A DNA stretch of 64,000 nucleotides from Candidatus Sulfopaludibacter sp. SbA3 (GTDB taxonomy: Bacteria; Acidobacteriota; Terriglobia; Bryobacterales; Bryobacteraceae), in assembly GCA_945890485.1 (NCBI GenBank), contig CAMDCN010000003.1:62001-126000 (forward strand), in the 5' to 3' direction. The notes under the pieces were generated by a model. That model saw only the letters and a list, made by a program, of their open reading frames with translations. It searched no databases and had not been told where the DNA came from. A program made the position numbers and the translations under genes. Of this stretch, positions 24,987 through 33,450 are shown piece after piece (the stretch's first letter is position 1; each line of letters begins with the position of its first letter).

Positions 24987-26416
24987 GCCGGCAGCGGAGG
25001 CCGTCGTTTATGCCAATCGGTCTGCGCCTGGTACTGCTTGCCGATCGCCAGAAGCAGGTTTTCCTGAAACGGTCGGCTGACCACGCTGATGCCAAGCGGC
25101 AGACTCTGGGCGAACCCGCAGGGCAGGGAAAGCGCCGGCAGCCCCGCCAAGTTACCGGCCGCGCCCAAGTCTTTCAACCCGCGCTTCGACGATCCCGCCG
25201 TCCCCGCGCCGCGGTCGAGCGGTTCATCGATCTTCGTGGCGACGCCAGGGCGGCTCGGGCTGATCATCACGTCCACATCACTGAACAACTTGGCCATTGC
25301 GTCCTGAATCATCCGCCGCACCCGCATCGCCTTCAGGTAGTCCGTCGCTTTGTAGCTGGTCGCCGCCACGATGCCAGCGGCCTGGTTCTTGTCCACGAGC
25401 TGCTGAATCCGCCCATCCGCCACCAACGGCTCAAAGATCGACGCCATTTCGCAGCCGATGATCGTCGACGCCACCGTCCGGTATGGCAGATCCGGCAATT
25501 CTATTTCCTTCACCTGAAAGCCTAGCTTCAACAGAATCTGTGTTGCGTCCTGAAACGCCTGGCGCGCCGCGGGATCGGTCACCGCTTCCAGATCGACCGG
25601 GCTCCAGCCAATGCGCATCTCGGAAAACGGCCGCACGTATTGCGGCGTGTAGTAGAAACTCTTTCCGGCCGAGCCCGGATCGTCGCCGTCACCCCCGGCG
25701 ATTACCTGCAGCACCAGGCCGCAGTCCTCTGCCGTCCGGCACATTGGGCCAATCTTGTCCATCGTCCACGAAAGCGCCATCGCGCCAGACCGGGAAACGA
25801 GCCCGTAAGTAGGCCGGAGTCCGGTCACCCCGCAATATGCCGCCGGCGTTAGAATTGAGCCCCAAGTCTCCGATCCCAGCCCGAACGCCACCAACCCGGC
25901 GGCCACCGCCGCTCCCGTGCCCGACGACGAACCACCCGCCCATCGGGTGACGTCCCAAGGGTTCAACCCCGGCCCGGTGGCCGAAGCGTTCGGATACCGG
26001 TACCCGCCGCCTCCGGCCAGTTCCACCATCGCCAGCTTGCCGATGCAGTTCGCGCCCACGCCTTCCAGCTTCGTGATTACCTTGGCGTGCTCTTTGAATT
26101 TTTGACCCTTATATTGCGGCGCGCCCCACTCCGTCGGGTGATCGGCGTAACTCAGCAGGTCCTTGGCCCCGTAGGGAATCCCATGCAGCGGACTGCGGAA
26201 CCGTTCGCGCTTGAAGTCCTTATCGTGATACTTCGCCGCCTTCATCGCCGGCTTTCGCAGCGAATGCGCCAAGGCGTTGTACTTCGGTCCGTACAGCTCC
26301 AGCCGCTTCGCCCAGGCTTCGGTCAGCTCCTTGACCTTGAACTCTTTCGCTCGCAGTTTGGCCTGGATCTCGCTGATCGAAAGAAAGAAGAACTCCTCGG
26401 GAAAGGTGATCTTCAT
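24983..26416 (-). CDS. amidase-signature hydrolase
   Basis: A 477-residue member of the amidase-signature family (Ser-cisSer-Lys). The catalytic residues are visible: K85 in 'IPYGAKDLL', cis-Ser S163 in 'WAGGSSSGTGAAVAAG', and nucleophile S187 in 'LGSETWGSILTPAAYCG'. The 24-residue spacing matches known members. The usual 'DTGGSIR' is altered to 'ETWGSIL', with Trp in place of the first Gly and Leu for Arg, so the oxyanion loop may be unusual. It has no GatA-specific context (no gatB or gatC beside it), so a stand-alone amide hydrolase is more likely. It follows a 61-residue secreted-like peptide gene by 2 bases and precedes the prepilin peptidase with overlap. Confidence 0.88.
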   Translation of the reverse strand: MKITFPEEFFFLSISEIQAKLRAKEFKVKELTEAWAKRLELYGPKYNALAHSLRKPAMKAAKYHDKDFKRERFRSPLHGIPYGAKDLLSYADHPTEWGAPQYKGQKFKEHAKVITKLEGVGANCIGKLAMVELAGGGGYRYPNASATGPGLNPWDVTRWAGGSSSGTGAAVAAGLVAFGLGSETWGSILTPAAYCGVTGLRPTYGLVSRSGAMALSWTMDKIGPMCRTAEDCGLVLQVIAGGDGDDPGSAGKSFYYTPQYVRPFSEMRIGWSPVDLEAVTDPAARQAFQDATQILLKLGFQVKEIELPDLPYRTVASTIIGCEMASIFEPLVADGRIQQLVDKNQAAGIVAATSYKATDYLKAMRVRRMIQDAMAKLFSDVDVMISPSRPGVATKIDEPLDRGAGTAGSSKRGLKDLGAAGNLAGLPALSLPCGFAQSLPLGISVVSRPFQENLLLAIGKQYQAQTDWHKRRPPLPA

Positions 26417-26418
26417 CG

Positions 26419-26604
26419 TTAAAAGGCCTTGAAGACGAACGACGGCTCTGTCGCGATGGCGATCTCGAACTTCGCTAATTCCGCCGAAGCCGTCTGGACC
26501 CGCTGCCGGGCGGCCGTCAGGTCATCCACCGGTCCCGGAGCCACGGTCTGCGCCGGGGCGGGCAATCCAACGAAAAGGAGGGAGGCTAAGTCGCGGCGGC
26601 GCAT
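26419..26604 (-). CDS. small Tat-signal-like peptide upstream of amidase, unknown function
   Basis: A 61-residue ORF. The N-terminus MRRRDLASLLFVGLPAPAQT looks like a compact Tat or Sec signal ending near residue 19. The mature part is about 40 residues, helical ('ARQRVQTASAELAKFEI') and ends 'ATEPSFVFKAF'. It sits 7 bases after the AroDE stop and 2 bases before the amidase ATG, so it is translated in line with them. I recognise no family. It could be an exported partner or the remnant of a signal-bearing N-terminus for the amidase, which itself has no signal. Confidence 0.6.
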   Translation of the reverse strand: MRRRDLASLLFVGLPAPAQTVAPGPVDDLTAARQRVQTASAELAKFEIAIATEPSFVFKAF

Positions 26605-26611
26605 AACCCCA

Positions 26612-28135
26612 TTATGCGCTTTTCGCTCCCAGCGCCTCCAGCGCCGCTTTTTCCATCACACTCCGCGGAGCCGTCTCTCCGGTGAAGATTTCAAACTGCT
26701 GGGAAGCCTGCTCCAGGAACATCTGCAGCCCGTCGATCACTTCGCGGCCTTGGTCCTTGGCCTTCTTCAGCAGCAGCGTCTCGAGCGGGTTATACACCAT
26801 GTCGAACACGATGTCGCCCGGGATCTTGTCGTCGAAGAAGCAGTCTTTCACATTCGGCCACATGCCGATCGGCGTTGCGTGCACCACGACGTCGAAATGC
26901 TTCTGCACGGCCTGTTCTCGCGATAGCGGCTCTCCACCGCAGATCCGCGCCAGCGCGCGCACCCGGTCCAGATTGCGCCCTACCAGTGAGATTTTCGCGC
27001 CTGCGTCAGCCAACGCAAACGCCGCCCCGCGAGCCGCGCCGCCGTTGCCGGCGATCAGCACGCTTGATTTGTTCAGCTTCACCCGTTTGGCCAACGGCAC
27101 CGTCACCCCGGCGGCGTCCGTATTCGTGCCCCGCCACTTGCCGGCCTTCTTCCAAATCGTGTTGACCGCGCCAATCCGCCGCGCCAGCGGATCCACCGTA
27201 TCGAGATACCGGATGATCTTTTGCTTGTGCGGAATCGTAATGCTGCAGCCCGCCAGCGGCAGACTGTCCGCGAAAGTAAAGAAGTCTTTCATCTGGGCCG
27301 GTTGCACCAGCAGCGGCAGGTACACCGCATCCAAACGTCGCGCCTGAAACGCCCGGTTGTGTACGTTTGGCGAAATCGAATGGCGCACCGGGTCGGCGAC
27401 CACGCCGAAGATCTTTGCGTTCTTCGAGAACTTTTCAATCCGGTAAAGATTGCGCAACAGCCGCGCGGAAACCTGACCGCTTGCCGTGCCCTCGGCTGCA
27501 TTCGGCGCAGCGTAGGTATAGATTCCGCCCCAGGCGGGAGACAACACCCGCGTCGGAAACCCGGCCTCGCCCATCGCCAGCAGAATCAGCTTCTCGCGGG
27601 GGAAGGTCTTCGCCAGCGACAACAGCTTCTGGCTGTCGTTCGGCTTCTTCGCCGTCGTCACTACCTTATAAGCGTGAGCGGGAATCTTCATCATCCGCTT
27701 CAGAATCGCTTCCGGCGGAGGCGTCCCTTCGTAGTTGTGGTAGCTCAGAATCAGCGTGCTTTCGGCCCGCAAATGGTCCAGCTTTCCGGGCGCGTTCTCC
27801 GCGCTCTCAATCTCCACATCCACGGCGCAGGCGCCAAAGCGCACCGCCCCTTCCAGGATCCGGATCTGCTCATCAATCGATCCGTTAAACCGGCCATGGT
27901 TCTGGTGCCGCCGGCAGGTGGCCAGGATCGACACTTCTGGATTGGCATCCAGAAACTCCCGGATTGCGGCCGCCCCGGCAGCCGGGTCGGGCAGGTAGTC
28001 CAGACGGAATTCAAGAAATCGTTCCCCGCTCTCGATCTCGGTGCGGGCGTGCTGCAAAAGCTTCTCGACTGTCGGCAGTCCGAGGGCGATACAGATCTTT
28101 GGGAGTTGCTGTGGAAGCGGTTTACGCGGAGGCAT
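26612..28135 (-). CDS. aroDE: bifunctional 3-dehydroquinate dehydratase / shikimate dehydrogenase
   Basis: A 507-residue fusion catalysing two consecutive steps of the shikimate pathway. Residues about 10-235 are a type I dehydroquinase: 'FLEFRLDYL', catalytic H133 in 'SYHNYEG' and Schiff-base K157 in 'HAYKVVTTAKK'. Residues about 240-505 are shikimate dehydrogenase: 'PVRHSISPNVHNRAF', catalytic Lys in 'ITIPHKQKI', Asp in 'GTNTDAAG', the nucleotide loop 'AGNGGAARGAAFAL', and 'VHATPIGMWPN'. The same domain order is known from plants, Chlamydiae and several Acidobacteria and Planctomycetes. It is first in a minus-strand run with the small peptide, amidase and prepilin peptidase. All key residues are intact, so both activities are expected. 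Confidence 0.95.
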   Translation of the reverse strand: MPPRKPLPQQLPKICIALGLPTVEKLLQHARTEIESGERFLEFRLDYLPDPAAGAAAIREFLDANPEVSILATCRRHQNHGRFNGSIDEQIRILEGAVRFGACAVDVEIESAENAPGKLDHLRAESTLILSYHNYEGTPPPEAILKRMMKIPAHAYKVVTTAKKPNDSQKLLSLAKTFPREKLILLAMGEAGFPTRVLSPAWGGIYTYAAPNAAEGTASGQVSARLLRNLYRIEKFSKNAKIFGVVADPVRHSISPNVHNRAFQARRLDAVYLPLLVQPAQMKDFFTFADSLPLAGCSITIPHKQKIIRYLDTVDPLARRIGAVNTIWKKAGKWRGTNTDAAGVTVPLAKRVKLNKSSVLIAGNGGAARGAAFALADAGAKISLVGRNLDRVRALARICGGEPLSREQAVQKHFDVVVHATPIGMWPNVKDCFFDDKIPGDIVFDMVYNPLETLLLKKAKDQGREVIDGLQMFLEQASQQFEIFTGETAPRSVMEKAALEALGAKSA

Positions 28136-28182
28136 GGCGTGCGCGGTTCCCTAGCTTATCACTGCTTCCTGGCTATGTGGGA

Positions 28183-28211
28183 TTTACCCGAAATTTAAGA
28201 TGTGCTAAATT
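28183..28211 (+). promoter_or_regulatory. possible sigma70 promoter for the PhoD-like gene
   Basis: TTTACC (28183-28188), a 17-base spacer and TAAATT (28206-28211) give four of six matches in each hexamer. They lie about 40 bases before the ATG at 28252 in the 116-base divergent gap with aroDE. The spacing is good but the match is modest. Confidence 0.35.
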
Positions 28212-28251
28212 CTCAGGTCCCTACGGGCGACCAATGTAATAGGATATCCGC

Positions 28252-30060
28252 ATGAAATGGAACCGCAGACAGTTGGCCAAGGCCGCCTTGGCGGGTAGCG
28301 CCAACCTCCAAGTCGCCTCGGCGCAATCCACCATTACCCACGGACCCTTCCTCGGCCATGTCGGCATGAACGACGTCTGGGTCTGGGCCCGCACCCCGCG
28401 CCCCGGGGCGTACCGCGTCCGCTACGGCCTAGCCGCCAATGCGATGACGCAGCTTTCCCCTGAAGTCCGCACCACCGCGGACCGCGACTGCTCGGCCTGG
28501 ACCCGCCTCTCCGGCCTCGAACCCGGCACCCGCTACTATTACGCTATTGAAGGCTCGCCCCTCACCGCCTCCTTCTCTACCGTCCCCAGCCCCGACCGCT
28601 TCCGCGATCCCGGCACCAACCCCCGCGGCCTCTTCAATTTCAGCTTCCAGTTCGGCTCCTGCGCCGATCAGAAGGTGGGTGGCCAAATCGGCAGCACCCT
28701 GCCCGCTTATAAGGACATGCTCGAAAAGCATGGCCGCAAGGTGCTGTTCTCCGTTATGAACGGCGACTGGATTTACGAAGAGAAGCGCGACTTCACCGTG
28801 GACCAGTGGAAGGCCCAAACCGGCCAGACCGAAACGCCCCGCCTTGCGAAGATCGCTCCCGGTATCACCGGTGTCTGGGAGAACTTCAAGCTCTATCTCG
28901 AACGCGGCAAGAATCTCGCCGCCTGGCATCGCGAAGTACCTGGCTACTTCACCCCGGACGATCACGAAATTCTGAACGACGTGTACGGCACCGGTTCGGC
29001 GGGGATCAAAACCCAGGAAGCTGTCTTCCGAGATATTGCCCTCGAAGGTTGGTACCACTACATTGCCGGCAGCAACCCCCTCGCCACCAAGCAAGGCATC
29101 CACTTCGGCCAGGCGACGCTCAAAGGCAATATCCTTACCGACCCGGAAGCCGATTTCACCCGCCTGAATCGGGCCGAAGTCACCAATCTCCACGTCCATT
29201 GGGGCGGTCCCCTCGCCGGAGTTCCTCCCGGCCGCCGCAAGCCGCCCGAAGGCAACCCCAGCGCGGGGGTCTACGATATCGACGCGGTTCTCGACAAGAC
29301 CCGCATCCGCGTCAAGCCGGGTTTCCCTGCCGATGTCGCCTGCTCGTATTCCATCGGCCGTCACAACTACGGCAGTTTCCGCGTCGGCAACGTCGAAGTC
29401 TACCTGCTCGATACCCGTGGCATGCGCGACATGCACGACATCCCCAACCCCAAAAAGCCAGGCCTCTACATGCTTGGCAAAGTTCAGCACGACTGGCTGA
29501 AAGCGTCCATGGCCAAGAGCGATGCTGACTTCTTCTTCCTCGCGTCCACCGTCAACCTGATGATTCCCCACGTTGGCGCCCCCAACTCGATGGACCCCAT
29601 CGCCGGCAAAGACGACGCCTGGACCGCCTTCCTGGCCGAACGCGAGGAGCTGATCCAATTCTGGGAAGGCCTTGGCAAACCCGTCATGGTCATGACCGGC
29701 GACCTCCACAACTCCTGGGCCATCAAGGTCACCGATCGCGTATGGGAGTTCGCGGCGGGGCCTCACAACTCGCAGAATCATCCGCTGACTTCTGAAGGCG
29801 GGCGGCCTTACAACGGCGAGTTCGATTCCCGCGGACGCAAGTGCGACATCCGGTGGTCCAGCTTCGTCCGCAACGATGTTCCCAACCCACTCCGGTGGCG
29901 GCCCATCTACGCCGTCGCCCAAATCAACAACGTCTTCCGGAACCCCGGCCCGGACGGCAAGGAGAGGTGGGTCGCCTACAATAGACCACATGTGGTCATT
30001 CAGTATTACGACGGCGTCACCGGCGACCTCCTCTACGCCGAACCGGTGCACGTTAAGTAG
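28252..30060 (+). CDS. PhoD-like phosphodiesterase/alkaline phosphatase, Tat-exported
   Basis: A 602-residue metallophosphatase-superfamily protein. MKWNRRQLAKAALAGSANLQ is a Tat-type signal. Residues about 27-115 are the Fn3-like PhoD N-terminal domain ('GMNDVWVWARTPRPGAYRVR', 'SGLEPGTRYYYAIEG'). The catalytic region follows with 'FQFGSCAD', 'VMNGDWIYEE', 'TPDDHEILNDVYG', 'VYLLDTRGMRDMH' and 'VMTGDLHNSWAI', which carry the Asp, Asn and His metal ligands of the family. PhoD enzymes release phosphate from phosphodiesters and phosphomonoesters outside the cytoplasm. AGGA lies upstream of ATG 28252. Two small genes for a CusF-like lipoprotein and a cytochrome c' follow on the same strand. Confidence 0.9.
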   Translation: MKWNRRQLAKAALAGSANLQVASAQSTITHGPFLGHVGMNDVWVWARTPRPGAYRVRYGLAANAMTQLSPEVRTTADRDCSAWTRLSGLEPGTRYYYAIEGSPLTASFSTVPSPDRFRDPGTNPRGLFNFSFQFGSCADQKVGGQIGSTLPAYKDMLEKHGRKVLFSVMNGDWIYEEKRDFTVDQWKAQTGQTETPRLAKIAPGITGVWENFKLYLERGKNLAAWHREVPGYFTPDDHEILNDVYGTGSAGIKTQEAVFRDIALEGWYHYIAGSNPLATKQGIHFGQATLKGNILTDPEADFTRLNRAEVTNLHVHWGGPLAGVPPGRRKPPEGNPSAGVYDIDAVLDKTRIRVKPGFPADVACSYSIGRHNYGSFRVGNVEVYLLDTRGMRDMHDIPNPKKPGLYMLGKVQHDWLKASMAKSDADFFFLASTVNLMIPHVGAPNSMDPIAGKDDAWTAFLAEREELIQFWEGLGKPVMVMTGDLHNSWAIKVTDRVWEFAAGPHNSQNHPLTSEGGRPYNGEFDSRGRKCDIRWSSFVRNDVPNPLRWRPIYAVAQINNVFRNPGPDGKERWVAYNRPHVVIQYYDGVTGDLLYAEPVHVK

Positions 30061-30352
30061 ACGCGCGTGGCTGGCGGCGCTTCCTCTGCTGGCCGCCTGC
30101 GGCAAACCCGCGGACGAGGTAAAGTTCTATCCCGTCCGCGGCGTTGTGAAGGCTCTGCAGCCCGCGGATCGTATCGCTGTAATTCAGCACGAAACGATTC
30201 CCGGCTTTATGGAATCCATGACCATGGAATTCCCAATAAAAAATCCCGAAGAATTTGCCAAGCTCCAGACCGGACAGCAGATTCGAGCCACCCTCTGTCA
30301 AACACAGAAGGGCCTCGATTTCTGGCTCGAAGGAATCGTAGTGGAAAAGTAG
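29990..30352 (+). CDS. CusF-like copper-binding lipoprotein
   Basis: Up to 120 residues. 'WLAALPLLAACGK' is a lipoprotein signal with lipobox LAAC, preceded by twin Arg. The mature domain ('FYPVRGVVKALQPADRIAVI', then 'QHETIPGFMESMTMEFPI') carries the His plus Met-x2-Met-x-Met pattern of the CusF/Cu-binding fold, which binds Cu(I) or Ag(I) in the periplasm. The only in-frame ATG is at 29990, inside the PhoD-like gene. It would place about 20 extra residues before the signal, so the true start is unclear and may be a non-standard codon near 30050. It overlaps PhoD out of frame and precedes the cytochrome c' gene by 56 bases. Confidence 0.75.
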   Translation: MWSFSITTASPATSSTPNRCTLSRRAWLAALPLLAACGKPADEVKFYPVRGVVKALQPADRIAVIQHETIPGFMESMTMEFPIKNPEEFAKLQTGQQIRATLCQTQKGLDFWLEGIVVEK

Positions 30353-30408
30353 GCGTTTGTCCGGGTATGCTTATCTGGGGATTTGAAATCAACCTCAGGA
30401 GAGACCGA

Positions 30409-30807
30409 ATGAAACGTTTGCTCGCAACGACGTTGCTGCTTGGCGTCAGCGCTATGTTTGCCGATGATCATGAAGCTTTTGAAGCTTCCATGAAGAGAGC
30501 TGGGAAGACGATGGGCCCGCTCAAGAAGGCTCTGGATGGGGATGCGTTTGCCGATGCCGCCCCCGGCGCCGCTGCCTTGGTCGAAATCTACGACGTGACC
30601 GAAAAGTTCTGGAAAGCCAATGGCGCAGCTGACGCCATCGCCATGAGCGCCACCGGAAAGGCCGCTGCCGCCTCCTTGGTCGCCGCGGTGAAGGCTTCGG
30701 ACAGCGCGGCCGCCAAGGCCGCTTTCGGGAAGCTTGCTGGCACCTGCAAAGGCTGCCACGATACCCACCGGGAAAAGCTCCCCGACGGCAAGTACAAGAT
30801 TAAATAA
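30409..30807 (+). CDS. cytochrome c'-type (class II) periplasmic cytochrome
   Basis: A 132-residue protein with signal peptide MKRLLATTLLLGVSAMFA and a four-helix-bundle-like, Ala/Lys-rich body. It has a single heme-attachment site near the C-terminus, 'CKGCHDTHREKLP' (C113, C116, H117). A C-terminal CxxCH followed by a short basic tail is the hallmark of class II cytochromes c (cytochrome c' and c556). Met residues at 28 and 35 on the first helix are candidates for a sixth ligand, which would make it c556-like. Its role is electron transfer or gas binding in the periplasm. ATG 30409 has AGGAGA seven bases upstream. Its end overlaps the convergent ABC ATPase gene by 8 bases. Confidence 0.88.
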   Translation: MKRLLATTLLLGVSAMFADDHEAFEASMKRAGKTMGPLKKALDGDAFADAAPGAAALVEIYDVTEKFWKANGAADAIAMSATGKAAAASLVAAVKASDSAAAKAAFGKLAGTCKGCHDTHREKLPDGKYKIK

Positions 30808-31471
30808 CCCAACCGTCCTGCAGTTCGATAATCCGGTGGCCCACCTTGGCGTTCTTGTCATTGTGGGTCACTTGGATGATCGTCACCCCTTCTTCGTTCA
30901 GCTTTTTGAACAGATCCATGATCTCGTCCCCCTGCGACGAATGCAGGTTCCCCGTCGGCTCATCTGCCAGAATCACCTTCGGCTTCGAAATCACCGCCCG
31001 CGCCACCGCCACCAACTGCTGCTGCCCCCCGCTTAACTGATTCGGGAACAAGTCCTTCTTCCCCACAATGTGGAACCGGTCCAGAGCGTCCGCCACAATT
31101 GACTCCCGCTCCGATTTCCGGATGTTTCGATAGCTCAGGGGCACCTCGAGGTTCTCATACACCGTCAGCGAATCGAGCAGGTGGTAGCTCTGGAAGACAA
31201 AGCCGAAGTACTCCTTGTACACGGCCATCCGGTCGTTCTTCCCCAGCTTGTGGATGGCCCGGTCGTCGAGAAAATACTCCCCGTGCCAGTCCGCATCGTG
31301 CATGCCCAGGATATGGAGCAGCGTCGATTTCCCGGCGCCGCTCGGCCCCATGATCGAGACGAACTCGCCCTCCTGAATATCGACGTTCACCTGCCGCAGA
31401 ATCCAGGTCTTCGATAGCCCGTGGGAAAAGTACTTCTCCACGTTGCGCAGCGAAATGATCGGCTTAGGCAT
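30800..31471 (-). CDS. ABC transporter ATP-binding protein (MacB/LolD-type), second copy
   Basis: A 223-residue ATPase of the MacB/LolD/FtsE group. Walker A is 'GPSGAGKSTLL', the Q-loop is 'VFQSYHLL', the signature is 'NQLSGGQQQLVAVARA', Walker B is 'VILADEPTGNL' and the switch His lies in 'VTHNDKN'. An inserted 'YFLDDRAIHKLGKNDRMAVY' resembles the characteristic LolD/MacB loop that contacts the FtsX-like permease. It overlaps the upstream ATPase gene by 8 bases. No permease gene follows; the next gene is the convergent cytochrome c'. It likely works with a mechanotransmitting permease encoded elsewhere. Confidence 0.93.
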   Translation of the reverse strand: MPKPIISLRNVEKYFSHGLSKTWILRQVNVDIQEGEFVSIMGPSGAGKSTLLHILGMHDADWHGEYFLDDRAIHKLGKNDRMAVYKEYFGFVFQSYHLLDSLTVYENLEVPLSYRNIRKSERESIVADALDRFHIVGKKDLFPNQLSGGQQQLVAVARAVISKPKVILADEPTGNLHSSQGDEIMDLFKKLNEEGVTIIQVTHNDKNAKVGHRIIELQDGWVI

Positions 31472-32180
31472 CCAGGTCTTCCGCAGCCATCTGCGCGGCG
31501 GTCTTTTCTTCCACGATTCGGCCGTCGAACAGGCGAATCGTCCGGTCCGCGTACCGCGCGTACCGCGGGTCGTGCGTCACCATGCAAATCGTCGCCCCGC
31601 CGCGGTGCAGTTCGCGCAGCAGGTCCATCACCTGCTCGCCGTTCTGCGAGTCCAGGTTGCCCGTCGGTTCGTCCGCCAGCAGCACCGCTGGATCACCCGC
31701 CAGTGCCCGCGCCACGGCCACGCGCTGCTGTTGGCCGCCCGAGAGCTGCGACGGATAATGCTTGATCCGGTGGAGCATTCCTACCCGTTCGAGCGCCTCC
31801 TGCACCCGCTTCTTCCGCTCCGCGCCGGACATGCCCCGGTACGTCAACGGCAGCTCGACGTTCTCGTACACCGTCAAATCGCCAATCAGGTTGAAGGCCT
31901 GGAAGATAAACCCAATCTCTCGATTCCGGATCCGCGCCCGCTCGGACAGCTTCAAGTCCTGCACCGGGGTGCCGTTCAATACGTAGCTCCCCCCGCTCGG
32001 CGAATCGAGCAGGCCAAGAATCGCCAGTAGCGTCGACTTCCCGCAGCCAGACGGCCCGGAGATCGAAACATACTCACCCTTTTTCACCTGCAAATGGATG
32101 CCCGCCAGGGCGTGCGTCTCCACTTCATCGGTCACAAAGACCTTCGTCACTGAATCCATGTTCAACAATGCTGTCGACAT
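31464..32180 (-). CDS. ABC transporter ATP-binding protein (MacB/LolD-type), first copy
   Basis: A 238-residue ATPase. Walker A is 'GPSGCGKSTLLAIL', the Q-loop is 'IFQAFNLIGDLTVYENVELP', the signature is 'SQLSGGQQQRVAVARAL', Walker B is 'VLLADEPTGNLDS' and the H-loop is 'MVTHDPRYA'. It is a closer match to the consensus than its downstream neighbour, with an intact 'GNLDS' D-loop where the neighbour has 'GNLHS'. GGGGAGAGAG lies directly before ATG 32180. It follows the adaptor gene by 14 bases, and the three genes form one operon. Two different ATPases with one adaptor suggest a heteromeric exporter or two exporters sharing the adaptor. Confidence 0.93.
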   Translation of the reverse strand: MSTALLNMDSVTKVFVTDEVETHALAGIHLQVKKGEYVSISGPSGCGKSTLLAILGLLDSPSGGSYVLNGTPVQDLKLSERARIRNREIGFIFQAFNLIGDLTVYENVELPLTYRGMSGAERKKRVQEALERVGMLHRIKHYPSQLSGGQQQRVAVARALAGDPAVLLADEPTGNLDSQNGEQVMDLLRELHRGGATICMVTHDPRYARYADRTIRLFDGRIVEEKTAAQMAAEDLDA

Positions 32181-32194
32181 TCTCTCTCTCCCCG

Positions 32195-33448
32195 TTACTG
32201 CAGCCGAATCCGGTTATGCGTGTCGTACTGCGACATGTCCGACAAAATCACCTTATCGCCGGCCTTCAACCCTTCCACTACTTCAATTGAATTCACTGAC
32301 GCCCGCCCCAGCTTTACGGGTACCCGCAAGGCCTCTTTCCCGTCCGGGTTTACCCGGAAGAGCGTGATCGTCGAAAACGGCTGTCCGTACACCGGCCGCC
32401 CCATCTGCAACACATCGCCGATTCGTTCGAGATCCACTGTCCCGTCCACGGAAAGGTCCGGGCGAGCCCCCGCCGGCAGTGCTGACGTCAGCTTCACGTC
32501 CACCGTCACCGTTCCGTTCACCGCTGCTGGATCGATTCGTGACACGACGCCCTGAATCAGCCCGTTTCGCGTATCCACCGTCGCCGGCAGCCCCAACGTG
32601 ATCTCCTTCACCTGCGTTTCGGCGATCTTCAGCTCCGCCTTCAGCCGGGTGGGCTGAGCGATCTTCGCGAGTACCGCGCCCATCAGAATCTTCTGCCCCA
32701 CTTCCACCGGCAACTGCTGCAATACTCCCGTCGCCCCGGCGCGGACTTTCAATTGCCCTACCTGCTGCCGCTTCAATACCAGCGCCGCCTTCAGTTTTTC
32801 AATCTGCACCTGCTGCGAAGCCAACTGAGCCTCCACAGACTCTTTTGAAATCTCGATGCGTTGCCGCTCAATCTTGTACCGGCCGTCGAGTTCGTCCGCC
32901 TTGGCCTTCGACAGCTTGTATTCCAAATCCGACTTCAGCCCCAGCTTGATCAGCGCCTCGTCCCGGTCTGACGTCAGTTTCGCCTGCGTCCATTCCGACT
33001 GTACCCGCGCCGCGGCGGACATCTGGTCCAGGCGCGTCGATTCCAGCTTCACCCGCAGATCCTTAAAGTTCGCCTCGGCCTGTTTCACCTGCCAGTCGGC
33101 GTCCACCGCGGCCAGTTCCAACTCGGGATTGGAAAGCTCCAGCAGCAGCGTGTCCGGCCTCACTTCCGCGCCGGCTCGCAGGTAGATCCGGTTCACCTGT
33201 CCATCGGTGATCGCGGGAACGAACAGAATCTCTTCCGGCACCAGCGTGCCCATGCCGCGCACGTTCCGCAGCATGGGCCCCCGCTTCACGGTATCCGGCC
33301 AGAGTGTCGAAGCCTCCACGGCCACCGCCGCCGGCTGCAGCCGGGACAGCCAGAAGGTTACCCCTCCTACCGCCCCCAGCACCAGCAATCCGGTGATGGC
33401 CCGTTTGATATTTTTCTTCCGCGAAACTCCAGTGCGAGGGACGTCCAT
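32195..33448 (-). CDS. MacA-like periplasmic adaptor (HlyD/membrane fusion family)
   Basis: A 417-residue membrane-fusion protein. A single N-terminal transmembrane anchor lies at about residues 17-35 (ITGLLVLGAVGGVTFWLSRL). It is followed by a half-lipoyl segment ('VRGMGTLVPEEILFVPAITD'), a long coiled-coil hairpin (about residues 120-235, rich in Lys/Glu/Gln heptads), the second half-lipoyl ('LKVRAGATGVLQQLPVEVGQ'), a beta-barrel ('LKAELKIAETQVKEITLGLP') and a membrane-proximal domain. This is the layout of MacA-type adaptors, which link an inner-membrane ABC exporter to an outer-membrane channel. It is the first gene of the three-gene operon with two ATPases; repeated TGTGTTAC elements lie upstream of it. 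Confidence 0.92.
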   Translation of the reverse strand: MDVPRTGVSRKKNIKRAITGLLVLGAVGGVTFWLSRLQPAAVAVEASTLWPDTVKRGPMLRNVRGMGTLVPEEILFVPAITDGQVNRIYLRAGAEVRPDTLLLELSNPELELAAVDADWQVKQAEANFKDLRVKLESTRLDQMSAAARVQSEWTQAKLTSDRDEALIKLGLKSDLEYKLSKAKADELDGRYKIERQRIEISKESVEAQLASQQVQIEKLKAALVLKRQQVGQLKVRAGATGVLQQLPVEVGQKILMGAVLAKIAQPTRLKAELKIAETQVKEITLGLPATVDTRNGLIQGVVSRIDPAAVNGTVTVDVKLTSALPAGARPDLSVDGTVDLERIGDVLQMGRPVYGQPFSTITLFRVNPDGKEALRVPVKLGRASVNSIEVVEGLKAGDKVILSDMSQYDTHNRIRLQ

Positions 33449-33450
33449 GT

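Noticed and set aside
28429-30105. 558-residue open frame antisense to the PhoD-like gene
   Set aside because: High third-position GC of the real plus-strand gene keeps the opposite frame open; the translation is Ala/Gly/Val/Asp-rich with no domain, and the plus-strand protein has clear family motifs.
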